From positions 4,588,001-4,652,000 of the forward strand of contig CP079103.1 of NCBI GenBank assembly GCA_019285755.1: a DNA stretch of 64,000 nucleotides, in the 5' to 3' direction. The position numbers were made by a program, and so were the translations under genes. Source of the stretch: Chitinophaga sp. E66. GTDB lineage: Bacteria; Bacteroidota; Bacteroidia; Chitinophagales; Chitinophagaceae. The notes beneath the pieces are model-generated. The model saw only the letters and a program-made list of their open reading frames with translations, had not been told where the DNA came from and did no database searches. This document shows positions 9,313 to 18,659 of this stretch, piece after piece; the stretch's first letter is position 1, and the number at the start of each line of letters is the position of its first letter.

Positions 9313-11188
9313 TTACTTCGAAACGGCTTTGTTATTGCTCCGCTCGATGTCGGCCAGCCGCTGGCTGGGATCGATTTCGACAGATTGCAGTTGCGACAGC
9401 GGAACGCTCAGTTCGATGCGATAGCTCGGCTGCGTCCATTGCCAGCCATCATGAACAATGCGCTTTACCTGCGTGTCTTCGTTGGGCTTAACACCAAACA
9501 TGAGCGTCAGCGGGATGTAGTGCATTTCTTTACGGCCATCCTTCGTCTGCACCAACAGATCAACCGGCATGGGGAAGTCGCCCGCGTTGCGGATGACCAC
9601 GACCGCCTTACCATTGGCTTCGTAAACGCTGTCGAGCGCGTAATCGATATGACGGGTGGTGTTAACCATGTATTGCAGGTACCAGTCCAGCTGGATACCG
9701 CTTTCCTTTTCCATTACGCGGATAAAATCCTTTGAGTTTGGGTGCTTGAACCGCCAGTCTCGGTAATAGCGTAGCAGGCCGGCATCGCGGTTGGCGGCGC
9801 CGATCACGTAACCCAGTTGTTCCAGGAACACGGCGCCTTTCGAGTAGGAGCTGATGCTATAGCCGAAATTGGTATTGTAATGATCCGCATGCGTACTGAT
9901 GGGTTCTTCGAAGCCCCTGCGCACCAAAGCAAAGTAATTGGCATAGCTGCCGCCATGATGCCATTGCCCTTTGAGCGAGTCGATGGTTTCACCTATGGTA
10001 TTATCTTCCGCGAAGGTGGTGAAGCCTTCGTCCATCCATGGATACAAGCTTTCGTTGGTAGCGAGCATGCCCTGGTACCAGTGAGTGCATCCATTCGTGG
10101 ATAGCAACGCCGTACAGGCCGTCCATTTTACCATTTCCCATGATGAGCGTGGCCATGGGGTATTCCATACCGCCGTCGCCCCCTTGTATAAAAGAGAATT
10201 GTTCCCAGCCGTAGGGGCCGAAGTGTTTCTTAATGTATTCGTAAGCCGTGGGGATCATCTCCGCCAGTTTAGGCCATGTTACACGGGTGGTCTCGTTTTC
10301 TATGTAGAAGAAATGCGCCGTGAAGTTGTCTACCTTTTTGCTGATGTGCTTATAATCCGGATCGGCCGCCCAAACGAAGTCATGCACATTGGGCGCCACG
10401 AAGTGCCAGGTGAGGGTATTGCCGGCGGGGCGGGCTACCTTCGTTCCTTTCTTCTCGTACCCGTATCCTATCTGGTTAGGGTTTGGAGGTACCCGGTACC
10501 TGCCAGGACAAACTTCTTATCTATGGTGATCTTCACGTCATAATCACCCCAAACGCCGTAAAACTCGCGGGCGATGTAGGGGTGGGATGCCAGCCTTCAT
10601 AATCGTATTCGCATATCTTGGGATACCATTGCGCCATGGAATAGTCTACCCCTTCCTTGTTATTACGGCCACTGCGACGGATCTGCACAGGCACCTGCGC
10701 TTCGAAGTCCATGTCAAACACCACGGTGCTACGGGGTAAAATTGGGCGGTCGAGGGTTACGACGAGGATGGTCTCTTCCGTTTTCCAGGATTGCTGGCGG
10801 CCGTCCATTTTGAGGGATAATACCTTCTGGTAGCCGATCTCGGCGGGGCCCAGTTTGGAGATGCGATCGGTAACGCGGGCATCCCAGTCGTGGCGGTTAT
10901 TGCCTTCGGCGTCTTTACCGATGATCTTTTTACCCAGCGCCTGGCTACGCTGATCCATCATGCTGCCGGGCTGGAATGCGTTCCAGTACAGGTGATAGAA
11001 AACGCGGTACAGGGTATCGGGGAATTATTCGTGTAAGCCAGCTGTTGTTTGCCGGTAAGGCGATGGGAGTTTGCGTCCATCGCGATATCCATCTGATACT
11101 TAACGTGCTGCTGCCAGCGGTCGGTTTGCGCGACTGCCGTAGCGGTGCCCAGCAAAAACAAGACAACCGGGCCGATTATTCTTTTCAT
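9313..11188 (-). CDS. M1 family metallopeptidase (aminopeptidase N-like), exported
   Basis: About 625 residues after joining at least four frames. Starts with a signal peptide (MKRIIGPVVLFLLGTATAVA). Catalytic features: GGMEYPMATL (counterpart of the GAMEN substrate motif), the zinc motif HEWMH, and the downstream glutamate in MDEGFTTFAED, matching HExxH-X18-E of gluzincins. The C-terminal half has YSKGAVFLEQLGYVIG and ends NNKAVSK. It probably acts in the periplasm or at the cell surface on peptides. It is 74 bases downstream of the last eCIS gene on the same strand with no terminator seen between them, but its function looks unrelated. Confidence 0.85.
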
Positions 11189-11262
11189 GATGCCAAGATT
11201 GGTAAAGGGGCGAAAATAGGGAAATTTCGGGGTTGGAAGGTTAGAATAGGGATATACGGCGG

Positions 11263-14200
11263 TTAACGGCCATCGAAGTCATGGAAGCTGCCAAGGAAGA
11301 AAAAGCCGCCCAGATTCACCTTACTACCGCTCTTTTCACCGGAGAACTGGTAATAAACCGTATCATGACCGCCACCGGCGTTTGGTTTCGCCAGGTTGAG
11401 ATATTCGGCGGAATCTGCGTCCTTATCCATCTTCACCTCCTTTGTATCGTTCAGGAGCGTGAAATCCAGTATATCGACCACCACTTTCACCGGCTTGCCC
11501 TCTTTTAGCAGGTCCGCGACTTTAACGGGAGCCCCAGCCTGGAACCGCCGGAAGTCTTGGCGATAATAATTCCCCCATAGCTGCGCGCCAGTATCTTGAC
11601 TCCGTTATTGCCCACTTGATTCCAATCTAACGCCGCCAGGTCTTTCCTGAACGCTTCGTCTGTAGGGAACTCTTTGTCCAGGGCCGCCTTAACAGCAGGG
11701 ATCTTTATAAACTCTTCCCACTTCTTGAGGGTTTCCTCTTTAATCTTTTCATCCGCCTTCCGTTGCCTTTCAGCTTTCTCGAAGGCTTCTACCGCCTGGG
11801 CCTTCTTGTACACCTCGTCTTTCTCCAGTCCTTTCTTTTCATAGACCTTCTGCGTGGTGCCGCCTCCGGCGATCCGTCTGCATGAATGCCCATGGACTCC
11901 TGGAGGTCGTACACGGCATTGGCGAACTCCTCGCTTCCTGATTCGGTGGCGCCTTCCTGGAAGGTGGCGGGGTCCCAGCCGATGGCTTTCTCATAGCTCT
12001 GATTGGCCTTTTTAGCCTTATCGTAGTCAACTTTGCGTTTTACGTTTTTGAGCGCCTTGGCCAGCTCGATCTTTTCGCCTGATTTCGCATTTTCGATGCG
12101 CCGTTTCAGTTCATCCGGTTTGAGACCGGATTTCTGTATGGCTTCGAGGATGGTTTTGAAATCTTCTTCGGTAAGGGTTTATCGCCCTGTTCAAAAGTCT
12201 GGTTCAGCTCGGCAAGTATCTGATCTTTATACTCGGCCTCCCATTCCTTACGGGCTTTCACAACCGCGGGATCGTTGGGATTAAGCTTCCCGATATTAGC
12301 GCCGATAGCGCCCATGCCGCCGCCTTTACCTTTCGTCATGCGCCTGCAGTCTTTCGCTTCCGCCAGATAAGGCGCCAGCGGAGTGTCAGCCAGCATATCG
12401 ATCATGAAGTTATGCAGCTTTTCCCCTACGATGGCATCCATCAGGGCCGCTGCGGCCGGCTTGGCAATTTCATCTTCGAAATAATCGGTACGCATCAGCA
12501 GGTTGAGGCCTGCTTCTATACCGATCTGCGCCACCAACCCCAAACGCAACCCAGCCCCGGTGGCAGCCCGCAGGATGCTACCTGTACGCCAATGCGCACG
12601 GCCGTTTCAACATTACTGAGGATTTCCTGCCAGGTTTTGATCGTTTCCACCGTTTCGGTGAATTCTTTGATGGTAGCTTCATGCTTTTCAAGTTCTTTAT
12701 CGAACTTATCCTTGAAGCTCATGATCTGGCAGCATTCCGGCTGCACTTTCTTCAGCACCGCATCTGCTTCTTCCTGCAGTCCCTTTTCGTACTTATCGAC
12801 AATCACGCCTAAGATGCTGTTCATACATTTCACGAAAGAGTTGAACGCGGAAGCGATCATTTCCTTGAAGATGCCCGCAGCCAGCCGGATGATCGCTTTC
12901 GTGGCGATCTTCTTCCATCCCTCGAACTTGCTTGCTTTCTTTGGATCAGTATTTTCATGTTCCGCCGCTTTTTCGCGGTGCTTGCGGAACTTGTCGCGCA
13001 CTTTAGCGAAGAACGCCTCCACCTTATCGAACGTTTCACCGAAACGGAAACGCAGCGCGCCGAAGATTCTGCCTTTAAACCCACTCCAGAAGCGGACATC
13101 TTTCGCGAACTTGTATTTATCCTTTGTATCCTTGCTGGAAGTGATGCCCAGTTTCTTATCTACTTTCCCACGTTTAAGCACACCTTTTGCATCTTCCTTC
13201 AGGAATTTCTTCGGCTTGTCTTTTCCATTTTTCCCTTTTACCCATGCCTGCCGTTTATCTTCCCAGGCGCGGGCATCGGCCTTCCAGTCTTTCTTTTCTC
13301 CCTGCTTCTGGATGCGCTTCGGCCCGAGCGCGGCATTCATCGTAGGTTTCTTTTTCCGTAAATCCCGCAGCAACGGGTCCAGCTGCTTCAGCTGGGCATC
13401 CGCCGATTCTGGGTAAGTCTTGTCTGTATAGGGATGACGGACGAAGAAGTACACACCGATGCCGTGGCCCATGTTGTACAGCCAGATGCGCTGGGCCGTG
13501 TTCTTCTTAAGTATATGCCCAGGACCGGTTTTCTGATGTTCCGTATCGAATTTACGGTAATCGAGGGCGGCGGGGATGAGCGGGGTAAGATCCATCGGTG
13601 AGCCGGAGATGCTCGCCGGAGCGGGAGCGCCTACGTCTTTGTGCACCTGCGCCACAAATGCCTCGAAGCCCTTGATGTAATGGCTTTGCTGTGTGAAGCC
13701 GCCCGAAATCTTATCTTTCGAACCGGGGAAGTCGTAAAGGAACAGCGGTTTGATCTCGCCGATCTGGAAATTGGCAGGGAAGCTGGGCTTCCAGTCCCAG
13801 GTATTTGTTTTGGTTTCATACTTCGGTCCGAACTGGATCTTATTGGCGGCTTGCTTCATTTCCGGTATTTGTCGCCGCCTTTCTGGAAGCCTTCGTACGA
13901 GTATTTCACATTATGAGTCAGGTCATCATCGCCTTTGATCTTAGCGCGTACACCAGAGACGATGTGCTTATCCGATTTGTAGAGGTCCGCATATCCCGCG
14001 CGGTTAAGTGCTTCACCGGTCCGGGATGCGCCGGGAACGCCCGCTTCCGTAATCAGGTTTTTGTCCTGCCCGCGCATAACGCCTTCAATTTCATTATGCG
14101 CCCATTTACCCACCCGCTGGATCTTTGGTTGAATGGCTGCGCTGCCGGTCTGCTGTATTACGTGCGTCAGCTCATGGGCCAGCAATCGCTTACCCGCAGA

Positions 14201-15080
14201 TGATCGGCCATCGTATTTATTCTGGTTGAAGTAGATATCCGAACCATGCGTAAACGCCTGTGCATTGATGCTCGAAGCGAGGCTGGAGGCATGCGTGCCA
14301 TTGTGCACGCGGACGTGACTAAAATCCTGGGCAAAGCGTTGCTCCATGCCCTGGCGCACATCCGGCGCCAGGGGCTGCCCGCCGCCCTTACTGGACCGCA
14401 AACCGGATTCGAAACCCGCGCCAACGTTCCACGCGCCTCCCGGCGCTGCTTTCGGGCTCACGGTCTCGTCTTCCACATCGGCACCGCCGCCAACGCCAGC
14501 AGCTTCATCAGACTCCGGCTCTTCGCTGTCAGCGTCTTCTTCCGTTTCTTCCTTAGATGCTTCTTCGATCTTACATTCATCACATTCCCGCTGGATCAAC
14601 CCTGTCCCCGCCCCGGACTATATGCCGACCGCTGCACCATTTCCTCCGCTTCACAGGATGCGCATTTTCGTTGCACATGCTCCTCCTCCGTTTCACAGGC
14701 TGCACATTTCCGTTGTACTACCGGTGGACTGCTCAGTCCCGGATAATCGGATCGTTGCACCATCTCCTCCGATTCGCAGGCCGCGCACGACCGCTGCACA
14801 GGCATGCCTGACGCCCCGTATATGACTGCTGTGCAAATGCGCCTGCGCCCCGGGCATTTCCGGCGGGGCAGGGGTCAACCGACCGCATTACCACGTCGGC
14901 CACCGCATCAGCTTCCCTTTCCTGTGGATCATCTGGCGGGCTCACCTCCAGCTTGGCCTGCACGGGCGCGCCGCCGAAGAACGATCGTTCCTCGTGGTTG
15001 CCGGCGCTCACAGCGTGCTCATGGGCAGACTGGTTGCCGGGATGGAAGTGTCCGGTATGGGGCGCTGCGCTGGAATGCAT
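11263..15080 (-). CDS. Very large eCIS core (DUF4157) protein, candidate cargo/effector, frame-broken
   Basis: About 1,270 residues if all frames are joined (at least seven frame changes). N-terminal module: PVQAKLEVSPPDDPQEREAD, AVADVVMR. Next come four cysteine repeats of the form QRxCxxCE (QRSCAACESEEMVQRS, QRKCAACETEEE, QRKCASCEAEEMVQRS, QRECDECK), then an acidic stretch. The DUF4157 block follows at about residues 220-310 (GGGQPLAPDVRQGMEQRF, DFSHVRVHNG, INAQAFTHGSDIYFN, GKRLLAHELTHVIQQ). DUF4157 marks proteins loaded into or encoded with eCIS (established association). The remaining 900 residues are not recognised: a tryptophan/phenylalanine-rich part, a strongly Lys-rich part (about 13400-12950), amphipathic helices (IRLAAGIFKEMIASAFNSF) and charged coiled-coil-like ends. 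At 13856-13859 an ATGA overlap could instead split it into two coupled genes. Confidence 0.7.
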
Positions 15081-15085
15081 CCGGA

Positions 15086-15757
15086 TCAGGGTATGATGAC
15101 GCCTTGTGTTTTGACGGGCTGATCGAGCATCCAGTTGCCTTTACTCATTTCATTGAGAAACGTCTTGGTACGATACACGGTAGGACGGAGCACTTTTTCG
15201 AATGCGTAGCCAGCCAGTGTTGACGCGTCTGTGTATAGGCAGACACCAGGCCTTTTCGTCTCCCCGCGCAATGGCGTGCGTTCCGGGAACCGCGACCGCA
15301 GGAACGCGGGCACGATACCCGAATGGATAAAGCTGTCGTAAATGACCAACAGGCTAAGCGGCAACGCGAATTGCTCCGCATTGAAGAAGTATAATGCGGG
15401 CGCAAAGTACAGCAGCTCGAAGGTCTCATCCTGCGCCTGCTTCATAATCGGATCCTGCTGGGCGCTCACCTTCAGCAATCTTTTGAATTCCGCGTCATTC
15501 ACCAGCGGTACCGTACCGATCCTGGGCATATACGGACGGAAAGCGTCCGCGAATTGCCCGTTCAGGTCAATGTAGCGCGCAATGAGGTTGCGAAGATTCC
15601 CCTGCTCGGTGGTCTGACTGCGGCCATAAGTGATTTGCCGCGAGCCATTCCGGCCGTCCGGGAAAATTGCGATCGCATCATATTCGCCTTCGGCTGAGCC
15701 TGTCTCGAACACGTTGACAATGGAAATGATCTTCTGCTTGATGGCTGGAGTAATCAT
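15086..15757 (-). CDS. GH46 chitosanase-like glycoside hydrolase inside the eCIS operon
   Basis: A 223-residue protein. The N-terminal part carries the GH46 signature: IVNVFETGSAEGEYDAI (catalytic-acid Glu at about residue 18), then FPDGRNGSRQITYGRSQTTE (second acid, Asp, and the ITYG turn) and GNLRNLIARYIDLNG. The C-terminal part should read AYTQTRQHWLATHSKK, then LRPTVYRTKTFLNEMSKGNW; this requires two compensating frame changes at about 15185-15260. GH46 enzymes cleave beta-1,4-linked glucosamine polymers. No signal peptide is present, which fits cargo or assembly use better than ordinary secretion (inference). It sits 18 bases after the AAA+ gene and 5 bases before the large DUF4157 gene. 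Confidence 0.65.
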   Translation of the reverse strand: MITPAIKQKIISIVNVFETGSAEGEYDAIAIFPDGRNGSRQITYGRSQTTEQGNLRNLIARYIDLNGQFADAFRPYMPRIGTVPLVNDAEFKRLLKVSAQQDPIMKQAQDETFELLYFAPALYFFNAEQFALPLSLLVIYDSFIHSGIVPAFLRSRFPERTPLRGETKRPGVCLYTDASTLAGYAFEKVLRPTVYRTKTFLNEMSKGNWMLDQPVKTQGVIIP

Positions 15758-15775
15758 GATGAAATTATTGATGGG

Positions 15776-17134
15776 TTATTTTCCTTCTTTTTCCAATTCT
15801 CTTTTCACGCCGCGGATAATGTCCGCCTGCGAGATGTTGGGGCTCCCCGGTCCAGCGCCTGCAGACAAACGTACTGTACGATGTTGAGCACATGCGAGCC
15901 CGTTAGCTCGAACTGCTCCGCTATCGCCGGCAGGTTTACGTCTTTCTGCAACTTCGCCGCCGCCGGGAAAGCCTTTTTCCATAACAGCAACCTGTCTTCG
16001 GCACGCGGCGGAGGGAAGTAAATGATGGAATTAAAACGGCGGATGAACGCGTCATCCATATTGTTCTTGAAGTTCGACGCCAGGATCGTCAGGCCGGCAT
16101 GGCTTTCGATCCGCTGTAGCAGGTACGACACTTCCTGGTTCGCGTATTTATCATGCGCATCCCTTACGCCCGTCCGTTTTCCGAACAGCGCATCCGCCTC
16201 ATCGAAAAAGAGCACCAGGATTTATCCTGCGCTTTATCGAACAACGCAGACAGATTCTTTTCCGTTTCGCCGATGTATTTGGAAACCACAGAAGACAGAT
16301 CCACCCGGTACACATCGCGCCCGGTGTACTTACCGAGCAGCGTAGCAGTGAGCGTCTTACCCGTTCCCGGCGGACCGTAAAACAAAGCCCTGTAGCCGGG
16401 CTTTAGTTTCCTGCCCATGTTCCAGTCCTGCATCAGTACACCCTGGTGGGTGATCCAGCTTTCCAGCTCCCGGATCTGCGCCCGCACACCTTCAGGCAGT
16501 ACGAGGTCGTCCCATTCCAATTGCGTCTCGATATATTCGGCTGGGAAATGCATGCTGAGCTTGGGGCGGGCGATGCGGCCCGTCATGAATACCTCGGCAT
16601 ACTCCGGATCTGCCATCAGGCGGCCGCTGAGCGGGGCTCGCCGGTCCGGACAGGCTCCAGGGTCAGAATGCGGTTGCGGAACAGGTAACTCCGTCTCCGA
16701 ACAATGGCAGCAACCTGAGCCTTAAACCGGCGTCGCTGCCGGCCAGCAGGAACATCACCGTTTCTCCGTCGGCAATGTACCACGGTGGTGATTGCCTTTG
16801 GCGCCGCCGAACTCCGGGAATTCGCCCCCTTGCGGGAGATACGCCTGAATGATATTATCGAAGAAGCCCGCCACCACACCCGGCGCCAACGCGCAGGCGA
16901 TCAGCAAAAGCTCTTCCGTAGTTAGTTCCGCATGACGGACATAACGGGCAAAGGAGCTGTCGTCAGACTCCGGCGGCGCCGGCATTTCCGGACGGATGTA
17001 GGGAGCCTGGCGGAAGTGAGCTTCCAGCCTGGCTACGGTAAATGCCTTCAGGAAATCGAGGGCATGAACGAGGAAGGGGTCGTGCAGGCCGTTACCGGAG
17101 GCGCGGGGGCTTTTATGTTGGATGATTTAAGCAT
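15776..17134 (-). CDS. AAA+ ATPase of the eCIS (Pvc15/Afp15-like)
   Basis: About 450 residues across several frames. The N-terminal region (HDPFLVHALDFLKAFTVARL, PPESDDSSFARYVRHAEL) precedes the AAA+ core: RALFYGPPGTGKTLTATLLG (Walker A, about residue 253), YIGETEKNLSALFDKA (pore-loop side), LFFDEADALFGKRTGV (Walker B, about residue 307), ILASNFKNNMDDAFIRRF (sensor 1 and arginine finger). It ends SQADIIRGVKRELEKEGK. Pvc15-type ATPases are needed for assembly and cargo loading in eCIS, probably by handling cargo. Start ATG 17134 overlaps the upstream cargo gene stop by eight bases, so translation is probably coupled to that DUF4157 protein. Confidence 0.85.
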
Positions 17135-18565
17135 ATGCGGTTCCTCCTTCTCCTGAGGTGGATGGGAAATCACCCGGATCGCGGCGCGGAATGGGGAAGT
17201 CTCCCAGTTCCACTTTACACAGCTCGATGGCCGGGTCGTCATAAATAACTGTAACGTTGGATTGCGGGAGCCGCAGCATAATCGCCACCTGCTCGCGGAA
17301 TAAGTTGAAATGCCGGAGCCGCGCCGCCTCCGCGGGGTTGTTCATGATCCCCCTCCCACATCCCGGAAGCCCCTGCGGCCGCCGGTGGCGTAGTTGGTAC
17401 CATTGGTGGTGAAGTATTCTTCGGCATTCCCGATCATATGCCCGAATTCATGTGTCACGTCTTGCGTGTCTGCCGTGCCCCAGTCCGTCATGCTGGAAGT
17501 ACCGCCAGAACCTGCCCGTCCGCCGGTGGTGCCGCCGGCGCCCTGCGGGTTGATGGAATAATGAGCGTCCGCAGCCCGCCGTTGCCATTGAATATCTACA
17601 TGAATAGGCATCTTACATGGCCCCAGCCGGCTTTGCAGCGGCTGGATGCGCAGGCACATGCGGCTGCCCCACCGGCTCTCTATCGCGGCGGCCCAGGCGG
17701 CCTGCACCGCGGGTGCGGCCGTTGAATGCAGCCGCATGATCAGGTTAGCCCGGCCGCGCAGCGCGTCCAGGACGATGTTGAACCTGGAAGTCCAGCTGAA
17801 AGTGCCGTTCCAGGCGGCGTAAGCGGCAGGTGCGCCGGAGATGGTTTCTGACCGGGCTTCCGAGACTTCCCTCGACTGTCTTAACCGGTAAGGCCAGGAA
17901 TACCGCTGAATGGTTTTCCTGGCGAGCGAGCCGTTCTGCTGCACCACGTGCGTGAGTTCGTGGGCCAGCAACCGGCGGCCGGTACTGGAATGGGGTGCGT
18001 ATTCGCCGTCGTTGAAGAAAATATCGTTACCTGTTGTGAAGGCTTTGGCGCTGAGGTTCCTGCTGAGTTGACCAGCATCTCCCCGGCATGGACACGTACG
18101 TTCCCGAAGTCTCTCCCGAAACGGTTCTCCATAAACCCGCGGGTTTCCATCGGCAGGGGCTGCCCTCCTCCCCGCATGCCGCTGATGGCGCTCTCCGTTC
18201 CTGCGCCTACGGCGGGAGCCGGGGCTTCGCCGGAGCGCTGGGCTTCATCTTCGGCGTCACAGGCCGCACATTTCCTTTGGGCGGTGGGTGGCGCCAATAC
18301 CGGGGTGATCCGGTCTGCGAGGGGCATCCGGTGAATTTTGTCTTCTTCCTGCTCGCAGGCGGCACATTTCCGCTGTACGGGAGCCCCGTATTGCCGAAGG
18401 CGCCCTGAGGCGCGGGCATGCGCATTACCTGGTCGGCCATGGCATCGGCCTCTTTTTCATGTGCGTCTCCCGGTTCGTTGACCGAGAGCTTGGCCTGGAA
18501 GAATGGCATCCCACGGGGTGCCGCGGCATGCGCAGTGGCCGGAGTTGCACTTTTTCCTTTTTCAT
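17127..18565 (-). CDS. eCIS core (DUF4157) protein with C-terminal HExxH metalloprotease-like domain, candidate toxin
   Basis: About 480 residues after joining frames. N-terminal module MPFFQAKLSVNEPGDAHEKE, ADAMADQVMR. Two cysteine repeats QRKCAACEQEEDK and QRKCAACDAEDEAQRS. DUF4157 block at about residues 130-205 (GGGQPLPMETRGFMENRFG, DFGNVRVHAGE, LAHELTHVVQQNG). The C-terminal domain has a second zinc-type motif, HEFGHMIGNAEEYF (about residue 373), followed by GGGIMNNP, which fits a metzincin-like Met-turn once one G is restored at 17345. The start ATG 18565 is followed by an A run short by one base. This is the likely enzymatic cargo; the DUF4157 part probably mediates loading (inference). 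Target unknown. Confidence 0.75.
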
Positions 18566-18579
18566 CTTTTCAAGTTTTA

Positions 18580-18616
18580 TCATGAGCCGCGCATAACCAG
18601 GACGCGCGGCTCATGA
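18580..18616. promoter_or_regulatory. 13-bp perfect hairpin between eCIS structural and cargo genes
   Basis: Inverted repeat TCATGAGCCGCGC (18580-18592) and GCGCGGCTCATGA (18604-18616) with an 11-base loop, inside the only long gap (94 bases) of the operon. On the minus strand it ends about 15 bases before the cargo gene start. No T run follows, so it is not a classic terminator. It could be an RNA processing or stability element or an attenuator that sets cargo level apart from structural genes. Confidence 0.6.
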
Positions 18617-18659
18617 GTCCTCCTATGATAAAGGGGCCGGCGGAGGCGCCGTAACCCTC

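Noticed and set aside
12412..13416. 334-codon open frame on the plus strand
   Set aside because: Antisense to the large DUF4157 gene; Ser/Phe-rich composition without motifs, as expected for the reverse of a Lys-rich coding region.
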